A DNA stretch of 64,000 nucleotides from assembly GCF_003351225.1 (NCBI RefSeq), contig NZ_QQSY01000001.1:686124-750123 (forward strand), written 5' to 3'. This stretch comes from Dyella solisilvae (GTDB lineage Bacteria > Pseudomonadota > Gammaproteobacteria > Xanthomonadales > Rhodanobacteraceae). A model generated the notes under the pieces. That model was not told the origin of the DNA, searched no databases, and saw only the letters and a list, made by a program, of their open reading frames with translations. A program made the position numbers and the translations under genes. Shown piece after piece: positions 27,813-36,278 of the stretch (the stretch's first letter is position 1; the number at the start of each line of letters is the position of its first letter).

Positions 27813-28721
27813 TCAAGCTTCCACCCCGGCCCGATCGGTCGATGCGGCCGCCAGCCACGTCATCGTGCGCGCGACCAGGGGTTCGGGCGTCTTCATCCAG
27901 CCGAAATGCTCGGCCGGTCGGCCATCGAGATCGGCGGCGCTGATGACCTCGCGGGTAATCGCGCAGTGCGGCATCTTGCCCAGCAGCCATTCCAGCGACG
28001 CCGGCGGCCCCATCCAGTCGTCGGCCAGGCGCAAGGCGAGCAAGGGCACGCTCAGCGCGGCCAGGCGCTGCTCGAGGTCATCTGGCATGCCTTCGGCGGC
28101 ATAGCGCCCTGTGCGCCCGGTCCGGGCCCAGTCGACGATCAGCCGACGCGCCTCGTTGCCGCCGAAACCGAGGCGACGCCCGGGCAGGTAACCCACCAGT
28201 CGCGCCAGCCACGGGGCCAGGACAAAGGCCAGCCAGATCGGCCCGCCCCAGCGAAACTGCCGCCAATACGGCGCCCCGCTCGCCACCACCAGCAGGCCAG
28301 CCACCTGCCGCGGATGCAGGCTCGCATGAAGCGACGCCAGCTGCCCTCCCAGGCTGTGCCCGCCAAACCAGTAGCGGGCCTGCGGCAGGCGTGCTTGCAC
28401 CGCCGCCACGCCGGCCGGCAGGTCGTCCTGCAGCAGCTCGCGATAACCCCAGTCGTCGCGCCGGCTCGCGCGATGGTTGCTGGAGCCGATGCCCCGCCAT
28501 TCGTGGATCGCCACGGCGACGCCCTGCGCGGCGAGCGCCTGCGCAAGCGGCAAATATTGTCGCGCCGGCATACCCAAGGCCGGCAACCAATACACCACGT
28601 CGTGAATCGCCCCCGCCGGCAATTGCAGAATCACTTCGGCACAGGCGCCATCCGCGGCGGATGCGGGCAGCGTTTCGCAATCGGGAAGTAGTGTCGGGTC
28701 AAACGAGGGCGCGGACATCAT
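27813..28721 (-). CDS. Alpha/beta hydrolase
   Basis: A 302-residue serine hydrolase of the alpha/beta fold. The nucleophile elbow is GGHSLGGQL, preceded by HEWRGIGSSNHRASRRDDWG (oxyanion region) and followed by VPLLALRLADDWMGPP (acid strand) and a C-terminal EHFGWMKTPEP in the position of the catalytic histidine. The family includes esterases and predicted hydrolases of the YheT-like/COG4757 type; substrate unknown. The start (ATG at 28721, GTG at 28733 also possible) has no strong ribosome site. Confidence 0.85.
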   Translation of the reverse strand: MMSAPSFDPTLLPDCETLPASAADGACAEVILQLPAGAIHDVVYWLPALGMPARQYLPLAQALAAQGVAVAIHEWRGIGSSNHRASRRDDWGYRELLQDDLPAGVAAVQARLPQARYWFGGHSLGGQLASLHASLHPRQVAGLLVVASGAPYWRQFRWGGPIWLAFVLAPWLARLVGYLPGRRLGFGGNEARRLIVDWARTGRTGRYAAEGMPDDLEQRLAALSVPLLALRLADDWMGPPASLEWLLGKMPHCAITREVISAADLDGRPAEHFGWMKTPEPLVARTMTWLAAASTDRAGVEA

Positions 28722-28796
28722 CGACAAGGGCACGCGTCAGTCGTGAAAACGTCGCAGGCTACCCAATACCTGTGTAATGAAAAAGTCTCGCGCATG

Positions 28797-28824
28797 AAAA
28801 AGGCCGGTTTGCACCGGCCTTTTT
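28797..28824 (-). terminator. Terminator of the first cold-shock gene
   Basis: AAAAAGGCCGG-TTTGCA-CCGGCCTTTTT is a perfect 11-bp stem with a 6-nt loop flanked by A and T runs, so it can work in both directions. It lies 20 nt after the csp stop at 28844. Confidence 0.9.
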
Positions 28825-28843
28825 CACTATCGACGGCAATTAA

Positions 28844-29053
28844 TCAGGCAGGCGCGACTTCGTCGGCCTGCAGGCCTTTCTGGCCCTGCACCACCTTGAA
28901 GCTCACCTTTTGACCTTCCTTCAGGCTGCGAAAGCCTGTGCCACTAATGGCCCGGAAATGCACGAAGACGTCGGGGCCGCTTTCGCGACTGATAAAGCCG
29001 AAGCCCTTGGCGTCGTTGAACCATTTGACTGTGCCAACTTCACGATCCGACAT
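28844..29053 (-). CDS. Cold-shock protein (CspA family), copy 1
   Basis: A 69-residue single cold-shock domain, a five-stranded beta barrel that binds single-stranded RNA and DNA and melts mRNA structure in the cold. RNP1 is KGFGFI (residues 16-21) and RNP2 is VFVHF. The start [12 protein letters not shown] is the family start. It is 83% identical by eye to the second copy at 29327-29536, so the two are probably recent duplicates. Both share a leader element upstream. Confidence 0.97.
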   Translation of the reverse strand: MSDREVGTVKWFNDAKGFGFISRESGPDVFVHFRAISGTGFRSLKEGQKVSFKVVQGQKGLQADEVAPA

Positions 29054-29107
29054 GACTCACTCCGATCTGCTCGATGCTGAGACAAGTCAGCCTCCCCTTT
29101 GGCCGAC

Positions 29108-29146
29108 GGCTTACTGGGCATGCAGGGATCGGGTGAAGCGATGTGG
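29108..29146 (-). promoter_or_regulatory. Conserved csp leader element, copy 1
   Basis: The leader of the first csp gene carries, on the plus strand, GGCTTACTGG-N-ATGCAGG...GGTGAAGCGATGTGG. The second csp gene has the same blocks at 29590-29633. About 20 nt further up both share GCATCGGG...GTGACC...AGCAA-CACAG. Conservation outside the coding sequence suggests a cold-responsive leader RNA. A possible promoter lies at 29202-29231 (minus strand TTCACT, 18 nt, TATGCT). Confidence 0.55.
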
Positions 29147-29271
29147 ACCCTGATGGGTCGCGCATCGGGCACGCGCGTGACCGAGCAACCACAGTAAATC
29201 CAGCATAACGGATTTTTCTAATACAAGTGAATGACCCGCGTGATTTTCACATTTCGTCGACATTTGCAAAA

Positions 29272-29300
29272 AGAAAAAGCCAGGCATTACTGCCTGGCTT
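29272..29300 (-). terminator. Terminator of the second cold-shock gene
   Basis: AAGCCAGGCA-TTAC-TGCCTGGCTT is a perfect 10-bp stem with a tetraloop. On the minus strand it is followed by TTTTCTTTTTG, giving a strong intrinsic terminator 27 nt after the stop. Confidence 0.92.
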
Positions 29301-29326
29301 ATTCATTGCGTTATTGAAAACGCTTT

Positions 29327-29536
29327 TTAGGCAGCCATCACTTCGTCGGCCTGCAGGCCCTTCTGGCCCTGCACAACCTTGAAGCTGACCTTCTGGCCTT
29401 CCTGCAGGCTCTTGAAGCCGTTGCCCTGGATCGCGCGGAAATGCACGAAGACATCCGGGCCATTGTCACGGCTGATGAAGCCGAAACCCTTGGCATCGTT
29501 GAACCACTTGACGGTACCGATCTGACGATCAGACAT
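29327..29536 (-). CDS. Cold-shock protein (CspA family), copy 2
   Basis: A 69-residue cold-shock domain protein with RNP1 KGFGFI and RNP2 VFVHF, nearly the same as the neighbouring copy (differences include QIG/EVG, DNG/ESG and NGFKSLQ/TGFRSLK). The ATG at 29536 has GGAG 8 nt upstream; the three codons before it (MFH) are unlikely to be used. It has its own terminator and an own leader, so the two copies are separate transcription units and may respond differently to temperature. Confidence 0.97.
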   Translation of the reverse strand: MSDRQIGTVKWFNDAKGFGFISRDNGPDVFVHFRAIQGNGFKSLQEGQKVSFKVVQGQKGLQADEVMAA

Positions 29537-29589
29537 ATGAAACACTCCATAGGATTGAAGAGACTCAGCCCACGCGACATGCGCAGGCA

Positions 29590-29633
29590 GGCTTACTGGT
29601 GTGCAAGGAAACCCTAGGGGTGAGGCGATGTGG
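29590..29633 (-). promoter_or_regulatory. Conserved csp leader element, copy 2
   Basis: GGCTTACTGGTGTGCAAGG...GGGGTGAGGCGATGTGG repeats the element upstream of the first csp gene with a 5-nt insertion. It lies 54-97 nt before the start codon. The remaining spacer to the lipoprotein gene (29634-29888) has an AT-richer stretch near 29800 that may hold the promoter of the latter; I see no clear hexamers. Confidence 0.55.
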
Positions 29634-29888
29634 CTAGATCGAGATCAGCGGCATCGGGTCACAAAACTCTGGTGACCCCAGCAAACACAGCCTGACAATC
29701 ATAGCGGGACATTGGTCGCAACGCGAATCCCCGGATATCCCGAAGCTGAATGGATGCCCGATGCCCGGCGTATCAGCCGATTTGATTTTCACGCCATCTT
29801 CCCATTTCATCCCTCTCTTTAAGCCTCAGGTCCATGGTCGCCCCCTTGGGCGCCGCCCGGCCCGGCCATGCCAGTGAAGGAGAAGCCC

Positions 29889-30371
29889 ATGAAGTCAGCC
29901 CGTTACCGCCTTGCCCTCCTGGCCCTGTTGACCGGTGGAGTCGTCATGGTGGGCTGCTCAAACCAGCCGACCACCCATCCGGCGCCTACGGCTCATCCGG
30001 CGACCACCAGCGCCCCCACCAGCCATACCGGCGGCGGCGCAGCCACGACGGGAGCGGCCAAGCCCCACGGCGGCTCGCAGCAGGCCACTTCGGGGCTGTC
30101 GGACAGCACGGGCATTCCGGCCTGTGACGACTACCTGGCAAGTTATATGGCCTGCCACCGCGCCGCCGGCATCTTCCCGCCGGACCAGTTGGAATCCCGC
30201 TTTGAGGCGATGCGCACCAGCCTCTTGCGCGATTCGCAGGATCCAGCCACGCGCCCGCAGCTGGGAGCTCGCTGCACCGCGCTGGCGGCGCAGTTGAGGG
30301 AAGCGCTGCACGGCAAATCCTGCGTTCCTGGCAGTCCGGCGGCGGCCGTCACGAGCCCCGGCTCACGCTGA
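29889..30371 (+). CDS. Small putative lipoprotein
   Basis: A 160-residue exported protein of no family I recognise. A signal peptide with a lipobox (VVMVGC, Cys near residue 22) is followed by a Pro/Thr/His/Ala-rich linker to about residue 75. The C-terminal part has four cysteines (IPACDDYLASYMACHRAAG, GARCTAL, GKSC), which could form two disulfides. The ATG at 29889 has AAGGAG 7 nt upstream. The last 9 bp overlap the convergent ycaQ-type gene. Confidence 0.75.
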   Translation: MKSARYRLALLALLTGGVVMVGCSNQPTTHPAPTAHPATTSAPTSHTGGGAATTGAAKPHGGSQQATSGLSDSTGIPACDDYLASYMACHRAAGIFPPDQLESRFEAMRTSLLRDSQDPATRPQLGARCTALAAQLREALHGKSCVPGSPAAAVTSPGSR

Positions 30372-31685
30372 CGCGCCAGCCTCGCGCCAGCGGGCCCGCA
30401 GCGCCGCCGACACACCTCGGGCGCCACACCGCCCCAGTCGAACCTGCGGCGTCTCGTGCCAACGCGCCGTTGCCGCGATCGCCTGCGCCAGGTCATCCAA
30501 CAGGCGTTCCGACGGTTCCACCTCCGGTTCGAGGAACAGCGACTTGATCTCGAATACGCCTTCACTTCGATGCGCCTTGGCATCGAGCCGGCCGACCAGT
30601 TGCCCGCGATGCAGGATGGGCAGCACGTAATAACCGTAGCGGCGTTTGGACTCCGGCACGTAGCACTCGATGGTGTATTCGAAGCCGAACAGCGCCAGCG
30701 CCCGCGCGCGATCCCACACCACCGGATCGAACGGCGACAACAGCACGGTGCGCGTGGCGCGCAGCTTTCCCTGCGCGGCCTGCGCCAGCAGATCGGCGTG
30801 ATCGCGAAGGACGTAAGCCGGCGTCGTCCAGCCCTCCACCTCGACCTTCAACAGCTCGCCGCGCGCCACCAGCGGCGCGAGCTCGCGGTCGGTGACCGCG
30901 GGCTTCAGGCGGTGATAGTCGGCAATCCAGCGCGCCTGGGCGATGCCGAGTGCGCGTACGCTGTCGAGCACGAAGTGTTCGCGCAAGGATGCGTGATCGA
31001 GTGAGGTCGACGTGGCGTCGATCGGCGGATCAAGTTTGGCCAACACGCGTTCGGCCAGATCGTAGACTCGCTGGAAGCGCTCACGGCGCGTCACCATCAA
31101 CTCGCCGAGCGCGAACCACGCCTCGAGCCAGCGCTTCTCCGGTTTCCACGACCACCAGCCACCTGCACTGCGCTGCTCGCTTTCGAAGTCGGCGGCACGC
31201 GCGGCGCCGCCGTCGCGAATGCGCGCCAGCAACGTATCCATACCTTCGCGATGTTCCGCATGCATGCGCGCCGCATGCTTGTAGGCCCAATGCATCGCGC
31301 GCTGGCGACGCCATGCGTGGTGCAACGACACATCAGCCGCCGGCACGAAGCACGCTTCGTGCGCCCAGCATTCGGCCAGGCGCCCTGCTTCCAGTGCATC
31401 GTCCAGCCATTGCGGCTTGTACTCGCCAAGGCGCGAATACAACACCAGGTACGGACTGCGCGCCACCACATGGATGCTGTCGATCTGCAACAGCCGCATG
31501 CGCGTGATCGCTGCAACCACATCTTCGCGCCGCGCGCGTGCACGCGGCTGTTGCAGCAAACCTTGCGCCGCCAGATGAAGACGCCGTGCCTGCGTGATGC
31601 TTAACGCAGCCTGCGCGGGGAATGAAGGGACCGACAACGGTAACGACGACTTCACGCGATGACCATGCCTGTATTGAGGCGACAT
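30363..31685 (-). CDS. ycaQ: YcaQ-type winged-helix DNA glycosylase
   Basis: A 440-residue member of the HTH_42/DUF1006 family, whose studied members (AlkZ, YcaQ/AlkX) excise alkylated bases and unhook interstrand crosslinks. The catalytic QxD-type motif is visible in LLQIDSIHVVARSPYLVLYSRLG. Other family blocks are the central WAHEACFVP and the C-terminal LLSPFDPVVWDR and RRYGYYVLPILHRGQLVGRLD. The start is uncertain: ATG at 31685 gives a 30-residue basic leader, and the conserved part begins at about residue 28 (LSITQARRLHLAAQGL). Confidence 0.9.
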   Translation of the reverse strand: MSPQYRHGHRVKSSLPLSVPSFPAQAALSITQARRLHLAAQGLLQQPRARARREDVVAAITRMRLLQIDSIHVVARSPYLVLYSRLGEYKPQWLDDALEAGRLAECWAHEACFVPAADVSLHHAWRRQRAMHWAYKHAARMHAEHREGMDTLLARIRDGGAARAADFESEQRSAGGWWSWKPEKRWLEAWFALGELMVTRRERFQRVYDLAERVLAKLDPPIDATSTSLDHASLREHFVLDSVRALGIAQARWIADYHRLKPAVTDRELAPLVARGELLKVEVEGWTTPAYVLRDHADLLAQAAQGKLRATRTVLLSPFDPVVWDRARALALFGFEYTIECYVPESKRRYGYYVLPILHRGQLVGRLDAKAHRSEGVFEIKSLFLEPEVEPSERLLDDLAQAIAATARWHETPQVRLGRCGARGVSAALRARWREAGASA

Positions 31686-31804
31686 TAATCGCCGTTTGCT
31701 AGCGTTGAAACGAGCGCGAGGGAGTTCGCAGCGCGACCTCGCCACGCAACTTGCATCGCGCTCATCCGTTCACGAGCCAAGCATTCTGGCATGGAGTCAA
31801 CACG

Positions 31805-32242
31805 ATGAAAGCCCGCATTCCCATCCTCACCGTGGTCACCGCCGGTTCGCTGATGCTGGCAGGCTCGCTGTTGGCGCAGACCCAGTCGATGCCTACTGCG
31901 ACCCAGTCGATGCCAACCGCGACCCAGTCGATGCCAACGTCGTCGCCGCCGGCCAACGCAACCACGCTTCCGTCCAGCGCGCCGACGCCTCCACCGCCTC
32001 CGGGCGGCACGCAGGCGCAGTTCAACAGCCCGCAGGGCAAAGTGATCATCAACTCGGAGGTGCCGCAGGTCGCCGCCGGCCCGGCGCCGAGCTTCGACCA
32101 GCTCTCGGGCGGCGCCAGGTACATCACCGAGGACCAGGCGTCGGCCTATCCGCCGCTGGCCAATGACTTCCTGTACGTCGACAAGGGCAAGACCGGTCAC
32201 ATCACCAGGGCAGAGTACGAGCACTGGGTGGAGAACAAGTAA
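31805..32242 (+). CDS. Exported protein with a degenerate EF-hand
   Basis: A 145-residue exported protein. A signal peptide (residues 1-23, ending SLLAQT) is followed by three copies of TQSMPTA/S and a Ser/Thr/Pro-rich linker. The C-terminus holds DKGKTGHITRAE, an EF-hand loop in which positions 3 and 5 are Gly and Thr instead of Asp/Asn, so calcium binding is doubtful. Similar small EF-hand proteins occur in the periplasm of related bacteria; function unknown. Start chosen at 31805 because the signal peptide begins there. Confidence 0.75.
   Translation: MKARIPILTVVTAGSLMLAGSLLAQTQSMPTATQSMPTATQSMPTSSPPANATTLPSSAPTPPPPPGGTQAQFNSPQGKVIINSEVPQVAAGPAPSFDQLSGGARYITEDQASAYPPLANDFLYVDKGKTGHITRAEYEHWVENK
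31880..31942 (+). repeat. Three 21-bp tandem repeats within the EF-hand-like gene
   Basis: Units at 31880-31900, 31901-31921 and 31922-31942 are near-identical copies of ACCCAGTCGATGCCAACCGC plus one base, encoding TQSMPTA, TQSMPTA and TQSMPTS. The copy number may vary between strains by slippage without breaking the frame. Confidence 0.85.
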
Positions 32243-32259
32243 GTAAGATGGAGCCCCCC

Positions 32260-32290
32260 GACGCGGGCCGCGGCATTAGCGGCCCGCGTC
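32260..32290. terminator. Hairpin between EF-hand-like gene and pldA
   Basis: GACGCGGGCCGC-GGCATTA-GCGGCCCGCGTC is a perfect 12-bp stem 17 nt after the stop codon at 32242. There is no T-run after it, so it is terminator-like rather than a proven terminator. Confidence 0.6.
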
Positions 32291-32371
32291 GTCCTGTGTG
32301 ATGCCAGCACGTGCGGCGGGCCCATGCGCCACTCGCTACCATCGCAGACTGGATGAGGACGGAGCCCAATC

Positions 32372-33478
32372 ATGCGATTGACCCTCCTGACGGCCATCAC
32401 GCTGGCGTTGGGCCTTTTCCTGACTGCCGCGCGCGCGCAGAACCCGAACCCCATGGACATCCGCGCCTGCACCGCCATCGAAAGCGATGCGCAGCGGCTG
32501 GCCTGCTATGACCACGCGACGGGTCGCGACCAGCTTCCGGCGGCACAGAAGAAATCCAACGAAGCGGCGCAACCGGCGCCGCCCGGAATCGTGTTCAGCC
32601 ATGAACCGCCGAAGGTCGGCACGGCATCGGCTTCCGTTGCGGCGCAGGAGCCTTCTCCTACGGGGCCGTCGCTTCTGGACAGTCGGTGGGAGCTGTCGCC
32701 CGAGAGCAAGCTCGGCACGTTCAACCTTCGCGGCTACAAGCCGATCACGGTGATGCCGTTCTTCGCCAGCAGCAACCAGAACCGGCAGCCGACCAGCCCC
32801 AATCCGCTCAACACGGTCGACACGCCGCAGCGTCTGGACAACATCGAAAGCAAGTTCCAGCTCAGCCTGAAGACCAAGATCTGGCAAGGCGTGTTCGGCG
32901 ATGCGGGCGACCTGTGGGTGGCCTACACCCAGGCTTCGTACTGGCAGGTCTACAACGAACCCGAGTCGCGGCCGTTTCGCGAAACCGACTACGAGCCCGA
33001 GGCGATCCTGACGTTCGATACCCATTACGACTTGTGGGGCTGGGATGGTCGCCTGCTGGGCATTGGCGTGAACCACCAGTCCAACGGCCAGTCCGACCCG
33101 CTGTCGCGCAGCTGGAACCGGGTGATGGGCTATCTCGGATTCGAACGCGAACACTGGACGGTGATGCTGCGCCCATGGTGGCGCGTGCCCGAACATGGCG
33201 TGGACGACAACAATCCTGATATCAGCAACTACATGGGCCGCGCGGACATGCAGATCATCCGCGAATGGAACGGCCAGGAATTCGGCTTGCTGCTACGCCA
33301 CTCATTGCGAGGTGGCAGCGAAAGCCATGGCGCGGCGCAGTTCACGTGGTCGTTCCCGGTGGCGGGCAACCTGCGGGGCTACATCGAGCTGTTCAAGGGC
33401 TACGGCGTAACCATGATCGACTACAACCACAATGCCACTTATCTGGGCATCGGGGTGTCGTTGCTCGATTGGTATTGA
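32372..33478 (+). CDS. pldA: Outer-membrane phospholipase A
   Basis: A 368-residue outer-membrane beta-barrel that hydrolyses phospholipids when the outer membrane is disturbed. The catalytic His-Ser-Asn signature is GVNHQSNGQSDPLSRSWNR. After the signal peptide (to about residue 22) there is a CTAIESDAQRLACYD segment, a motif shared by other envelope proteins, then a Pro/Ala-rich linker to about residue 100, before the 12-strand barrel that ends LGIGVSLLDWY with a terminal aromatic residue. The extension makes it longer than E. coli PldA (289). Confidence 0.95.
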   Translation: MRLTLLTAITLALGLFLTAARAQNPNPMDIRACTAIESDAQRLACYDHATGRDQLPAAQKKSNEAAQPAPPGIVFSHEPPKVGTASASVAAQEPSPTGPSLLDSRWELSPESKLGTFNLRGYKPITVMPFFASSNQNRQPTSPNPLNTVDTPQRLDNIESKFQLSLKTKIWQGVFGDAGDLWVAYTQASYWQVYNEPESRPFRETDYEPEAILTFDTHYDLWGWDGRLLGIGVNHQSNGQSDPLSRSWNRVMGYLGFEREHWTVMLRPWWRVPEHGVDDNNPDISNYMGRADMQIIREWNGQEFGLLLRHSLRGGSESHGAAQFTWSFPVAGNLRGYIELFKGYGVTMIDYNHNATYLGIGVSLLDWY

Positions 33479-33535
33479 GGGCGCGTCGGTCGCGCACATG
33501 GCGCCCTTCTGGAGGGAGCGCGAATTCAGTTGAGT

Positions 33536-33564
33536 GACGGCGACGCTACAGGAGCGTCGCCGTC
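33536..33564. terminator. Bidirectional hairpin between pldA and slyD
   Basis: GACGGCGACGCT-ACAGG-AGCGTCGCCGTC is a perfect 12-bp stem with a 5-nt loop in the convergent spacer, 8 nt after the slyD stop and 57 nt after that of pldA. Confidence 0.7.
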
Positions 33565-33572
33565 GCGAGCCA

Positions 33573-34055
33573 TCAGTGGTGGTGGCCGCCTTCACCGTGC
33601 ACGTGACCGTGCGAGAGTTCTTCCTCGGTCGCCGCGCGCACTTCGGTCACTTCCACGTCGAAGTGCAGGGTCTGGCCGGCCAGCGGGTGGTTGCCGTCGA
33701 TGTGCACCTTGTCCTGGTCGACCTTGGTCACGGTGACATTGATCACGCCCTGCGGACCGCGGCCCTGGAACTGCATGCCCGGCTGGATGTCCTCCACGCC
33801 CTGGAACGCCTCGCGCGGCACTTCCTGCATCAGCTCCGGATGGTGCACGCCGTAGCCCTCCTCCGGCGCCACGTCGACCTTGAACTGGTCGCCGACCTGG
33901 CGGCCTTCCATCGCCTTCTCCAGGCCCGGAACGATCTGGCCCACGCCCTGCAGGTACACCAGCGGCTCACGGCCCTGCGAGCTGTCGATGACCTGGCCCT
34001 GGTCGTCGGTCAGCGTGTAGTGGAAGGAGACAACGGAATTCTCTGCGATCTGCAT
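33573..34055 (-). CDS. slyD: FKBP-type peptidyl-prolyl isomerase SlyD
   Basis: A 160-residue proline isomerase and chaperone. The FKBP domain starts VSFHYTLTDDQGQVIDSS and includes PLVYLQGVGQIVPGLEKAM; the IF (insert-in-flap) domain follows with EEGYGVHHPELMQEVPREAF and HIDGNHPLAGQTLHFDVEV. The C-terminal tail is short and His-rich (HGHVHGEGGHHH) and lacks the cysteines of E. coli SlyD, so nickel binding is likely but weaker. Start MQIAENSVV at 34055 by family comparison. Confidence 0.93.
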   Translation of the reverse strand: MQIAENSVVSFHYTLTDDQGQVIDSSQGREPLVYLQGVGQIVPGLEKAMEGRQVGDQFKVDVAPEEGYGVHHPELMQEVPREAFQGVEDIQPGMQFQGRGPQGVINVTVTKVDQDKVHIDGNHPLAGQTLHFDVEVTEVRAATEEELSHGHVHGEGGHHH

Positions 34056-34175
34056 GACGTTCTCGAATGGGGATAGGGAGCGCCGGCACGCGCCGACACG
34101 AACGGCCAAGGGTAACAGACTGCGGCTTCCGGCATCGGCTGGCTTCCCGGTGGGTGGATTGGCGATACTTGGCCC

Positions 34176-35789
34176 ATGGGCTGGTCGTCAATCCCGTTTC
34201 GCCGTCTTGCCGGCGCCTTGTTCTGCGTCGGGCTGACCCTTGCGCCGCTCGATTCCAGCGCGCTGGCCGCCACACCGCAGACCACCGCCGCACCTTCCTC
34301 GCCCGCCTCGGCATCGACGCTGGCCGAGCAGATCGACAACCTCATCAGCGAGGCCCGCTTCGCCGGCGCGGACTGGGGCATTTCGGTGGTTTCCCTCGAT
34401 ACCGGCCGCACGGTCTACACCCACCATGCGGACCAGCTGCTGCAGCCGGCGTCCACCGCCAAGCTGTTCACCGCCGCTGTCGCCCTCAGCGAGCTCGGTC
34501 CGGACTACCGCATTCCCACCCGCGTGCTCGCCACCGGCGCCATCCGCCAGGGCCAGCTCGAGGGGCCGCTGATCCTCTACGGCATGGGCGACCCCACCCT
34601 GGGCGCCGATCCATCGACACAGACCTGGCCCGACCAGTTGGCCGAGCAGCTGGCGTCGCAGGGGCTACACCACGTGCATGGCGACCTGATCGCCGACGCC
34701 ACCTACTTCGCCAGCCCGATGATGGGTTCGGGCTGGGAGGCGATCGACCTGCAGAGCTGGTTCGCGGTGCCGGCCACCGCGCTCAGCGTGCACGAGAATC
34801 AGGTGGAGGTCACCGTGGCGCCCGGGTCCACCGCCGGCGCCCCGGCCACGATCAGCTTCGATCCGGCCGAGTCCATCCCCAACCTGGCGAGCGAGATCGT
34901 CACCAGCGCCCCGCATTCGCGCAACGATATCAACCTGTATCGCGCGCCTGGCGATGGCGTGCTGTACGCGTTCGGCAACATCGCCGCGCATTCGCCTGCA
35001 CAGACCTACAAGCTCGCCGTGCCCGATCCGGCCCGTTACGCCGGAAATTTGTTGCGTGCAGCGCTGGCGCGGCATGGCATCCAGCTCGACGGCAAGCTGG
35101 TGGTGCTGCAATGGCCGAGGCGCGACATCGCGTTGTCGGCGCAGGCACACACGCTGGCGGAAGTGCGCTCTCCCCCGCTCGGTGAGATCCTCTCGCGCGG
35201 ACTCAAGCGCTCGCAGAATCTCTACCTGCAGAACCTGCTGCTGCTCGCCGGCGTCAAGGCGCAAACCGATGCCGAGCAACGCGACGGCAGCTTCGGTTTC
35301 ATCACCAGCGAACGCTGGGGGATCCGCGCCATGCACCAGTTGCTCGAACAGATCGGCATCACGCCGACGTCCACCCTGATCGAGGAAGGCACGGGCCTGT
35401 CGCGCAGCAACCTGACCACCGCCAACGCGATGGCGCGCCTGCTCGCCTATCTGGCCACGCAACCTTATGCGGCGACACTGCAGGACGCGCTGCCGATAGC
35501 CGGCGTCGACGGCACGCTCTACGGCCGGATGCGCAACACGCCGGCGGAGAACAACGTTCGCGCCAAAACCGGCAGCATGAATTTCGTGCATTGCCTGGCC
35601 GGATACGTCACCACCAGCGACGGTGAGCGCCTGGCCTTCGCCATCATGCTCAACAACTACGCGCCGCCCGCGGGCGCGCCCAGCGCCACCCGCGACCTGG
35701 ATGCCATTGCCGTGATGCTGGCTGGCATGCGCAACCGCAGCGGCGCGGTATCAACGGCGCCGGCGGTGGCGACTCATCCGGCCAACTGA
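34176..35789 (+). CDS. dacB: D-alanyl-D-alanine carboxypeptidase/endopeptidase (PBP4)
   Basis: A 537-residue periplasmic penicillin-binding protein of class C that trims and cleaves peptidoglycan peptides. After a signal peptide (cleavage near ALAATP, residue 32) come the three active-site motifs: STAK at residues 93-96, SRSN near 409 and KTGS near 464. The long insert between the first two motifs is typical of PBP4. The start at 34176 is the first ATG and opens directly on the signal peptide. It is convergent with the glutathione peroxidase gene. Confidence 0.94.
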   Translation: MGWSSIPFRRLAGALFCVGLTLAPLDSSALAATPQTTAAPSSPASASTLAEQIDNLISEARFAGADWGISVVSLDTGRTVYTHHADQLLQPASTAKLFTAAVALSELGPDYRIPTRVLATGAIRQGQLEGPLILYGMGDPTLGADPSTQTWPDQLAEQLASQGLHHVHGDLIADATYFASPMMGSGWEAIDLQSWFAVPATALSVHENQVEVTVAPGSTAGAPATISFDPAESIPNLASEIVTSAPHSRNDINLYRAPGDGVLYAFGNIAAHSPAQTYKLAVPDPARYAGNLLRAALARHGIQLDGKLVVLQWPRRDIALSAQAHTLAEVRSPPLGEILSRGLKRSQNLYLQNLLLLAGVKAQTDAEQRDGSFGFITSERWGIRAMHQLLEQIGITPTSTLIEEGTGLSRSNLTTANAMARLLAYLATQPYAATLQDALPIAGVDGTLYGRMRNTPAENNVRAKTGSMNFVHCLAGYVTTSDGERLAFAIMLNNYAPPAGAPSATRDLDAIAVMLAGMRNRSGAVSTAPAVATHPAN

Positions 35790-35813
35790 GGCTTATCCGG
35801 CCAACTGGGGCTT
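35776..35813. repeat. 19-bp tandem duplication at dacB-gpx junction
   Basis: ATCCGGCCAACTGAGGCTT (35776-35794) is followed at once by ATCCGGCCAACTGGGGCTT (35795-35813), 18 of 19 identical. The first copy carries the dacB stop codon and the second encodes the last residues of the glutathione peroxidase; the peroxidase stop codon (35793-35795) spans the junction. Confidence 0.8.
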
Positions 35814-36278
35814 GAGGTCCTTGGCGATCTTCTCGGGCGTGTCGGTCGGCGCGTAGCGCTTCACCACCTGGCCATTGCGGTCAACCAGGAACTTGGTGAA
35901 GTTCCATTTGATCGACTCGCTGCCGAGGATCCCCTTGCCCTCGCTCTTGAGCCACTTGTACAGCGGGTGGGCCCCGTCGCCATTCACCTCGATCTTCGAA
36001 AAGAGAGGGAAGCTCACGTCGTAGCTGGTGGAGCAGAAGTTGCGGATCTCCGCTTCATTGCCCGGCTCCTGGTGGCCGAACTGATCGCACGGAAAGCCGA
36101 GCACCATCAGTCCCTGGTCGCGTTCGGCCTTCCACAGCGCCTCCAGCCCGGTGTACTGCGGAGTGAATCCGCACTTGGAAGCCACGTTGACGATCAGCAA
36201 GGTCTTGCCACGGTAGTCGGCGAGCGAGCGCTCATTGCCCTCGATGTCGCGGGCGGAAAAATCGTAGACGGACGTCAT
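35793..36278 (-). CDS. Glutathione peroxidase family protein
   Basis: A 161-residue thiol peroxidase of the GPx/BtuE family that reduces hydrogen peroxide and organic hydroperoxides with thioredoxin or glutathione. The peroxidatic Cys is C36 in NVASKCGFTPQY; LGFPCDQFGHQEPG and IKWNFTKFLVDRNG supply the conserved Gln and Trp-Asn of the active site. Length is typical. The ATG at 36278 directly opens the thioredoxin fold. Confidence 0.95.
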   Translation of the reverse strand: MTSVYDFSARDIEGNERSLADYRGKTLLIVNVASKCGFTPQYTGLEALWKAERDQGLMVLGFPCDQFGHQEPGNEAEIRNFCSTSYDVSFPLFSKIEVNGDGAHPLYKWLKSEGKGILGSESIKWNFTKFLVDRNGQVVKRYAPTDTPEKIAKDLKPQLAG

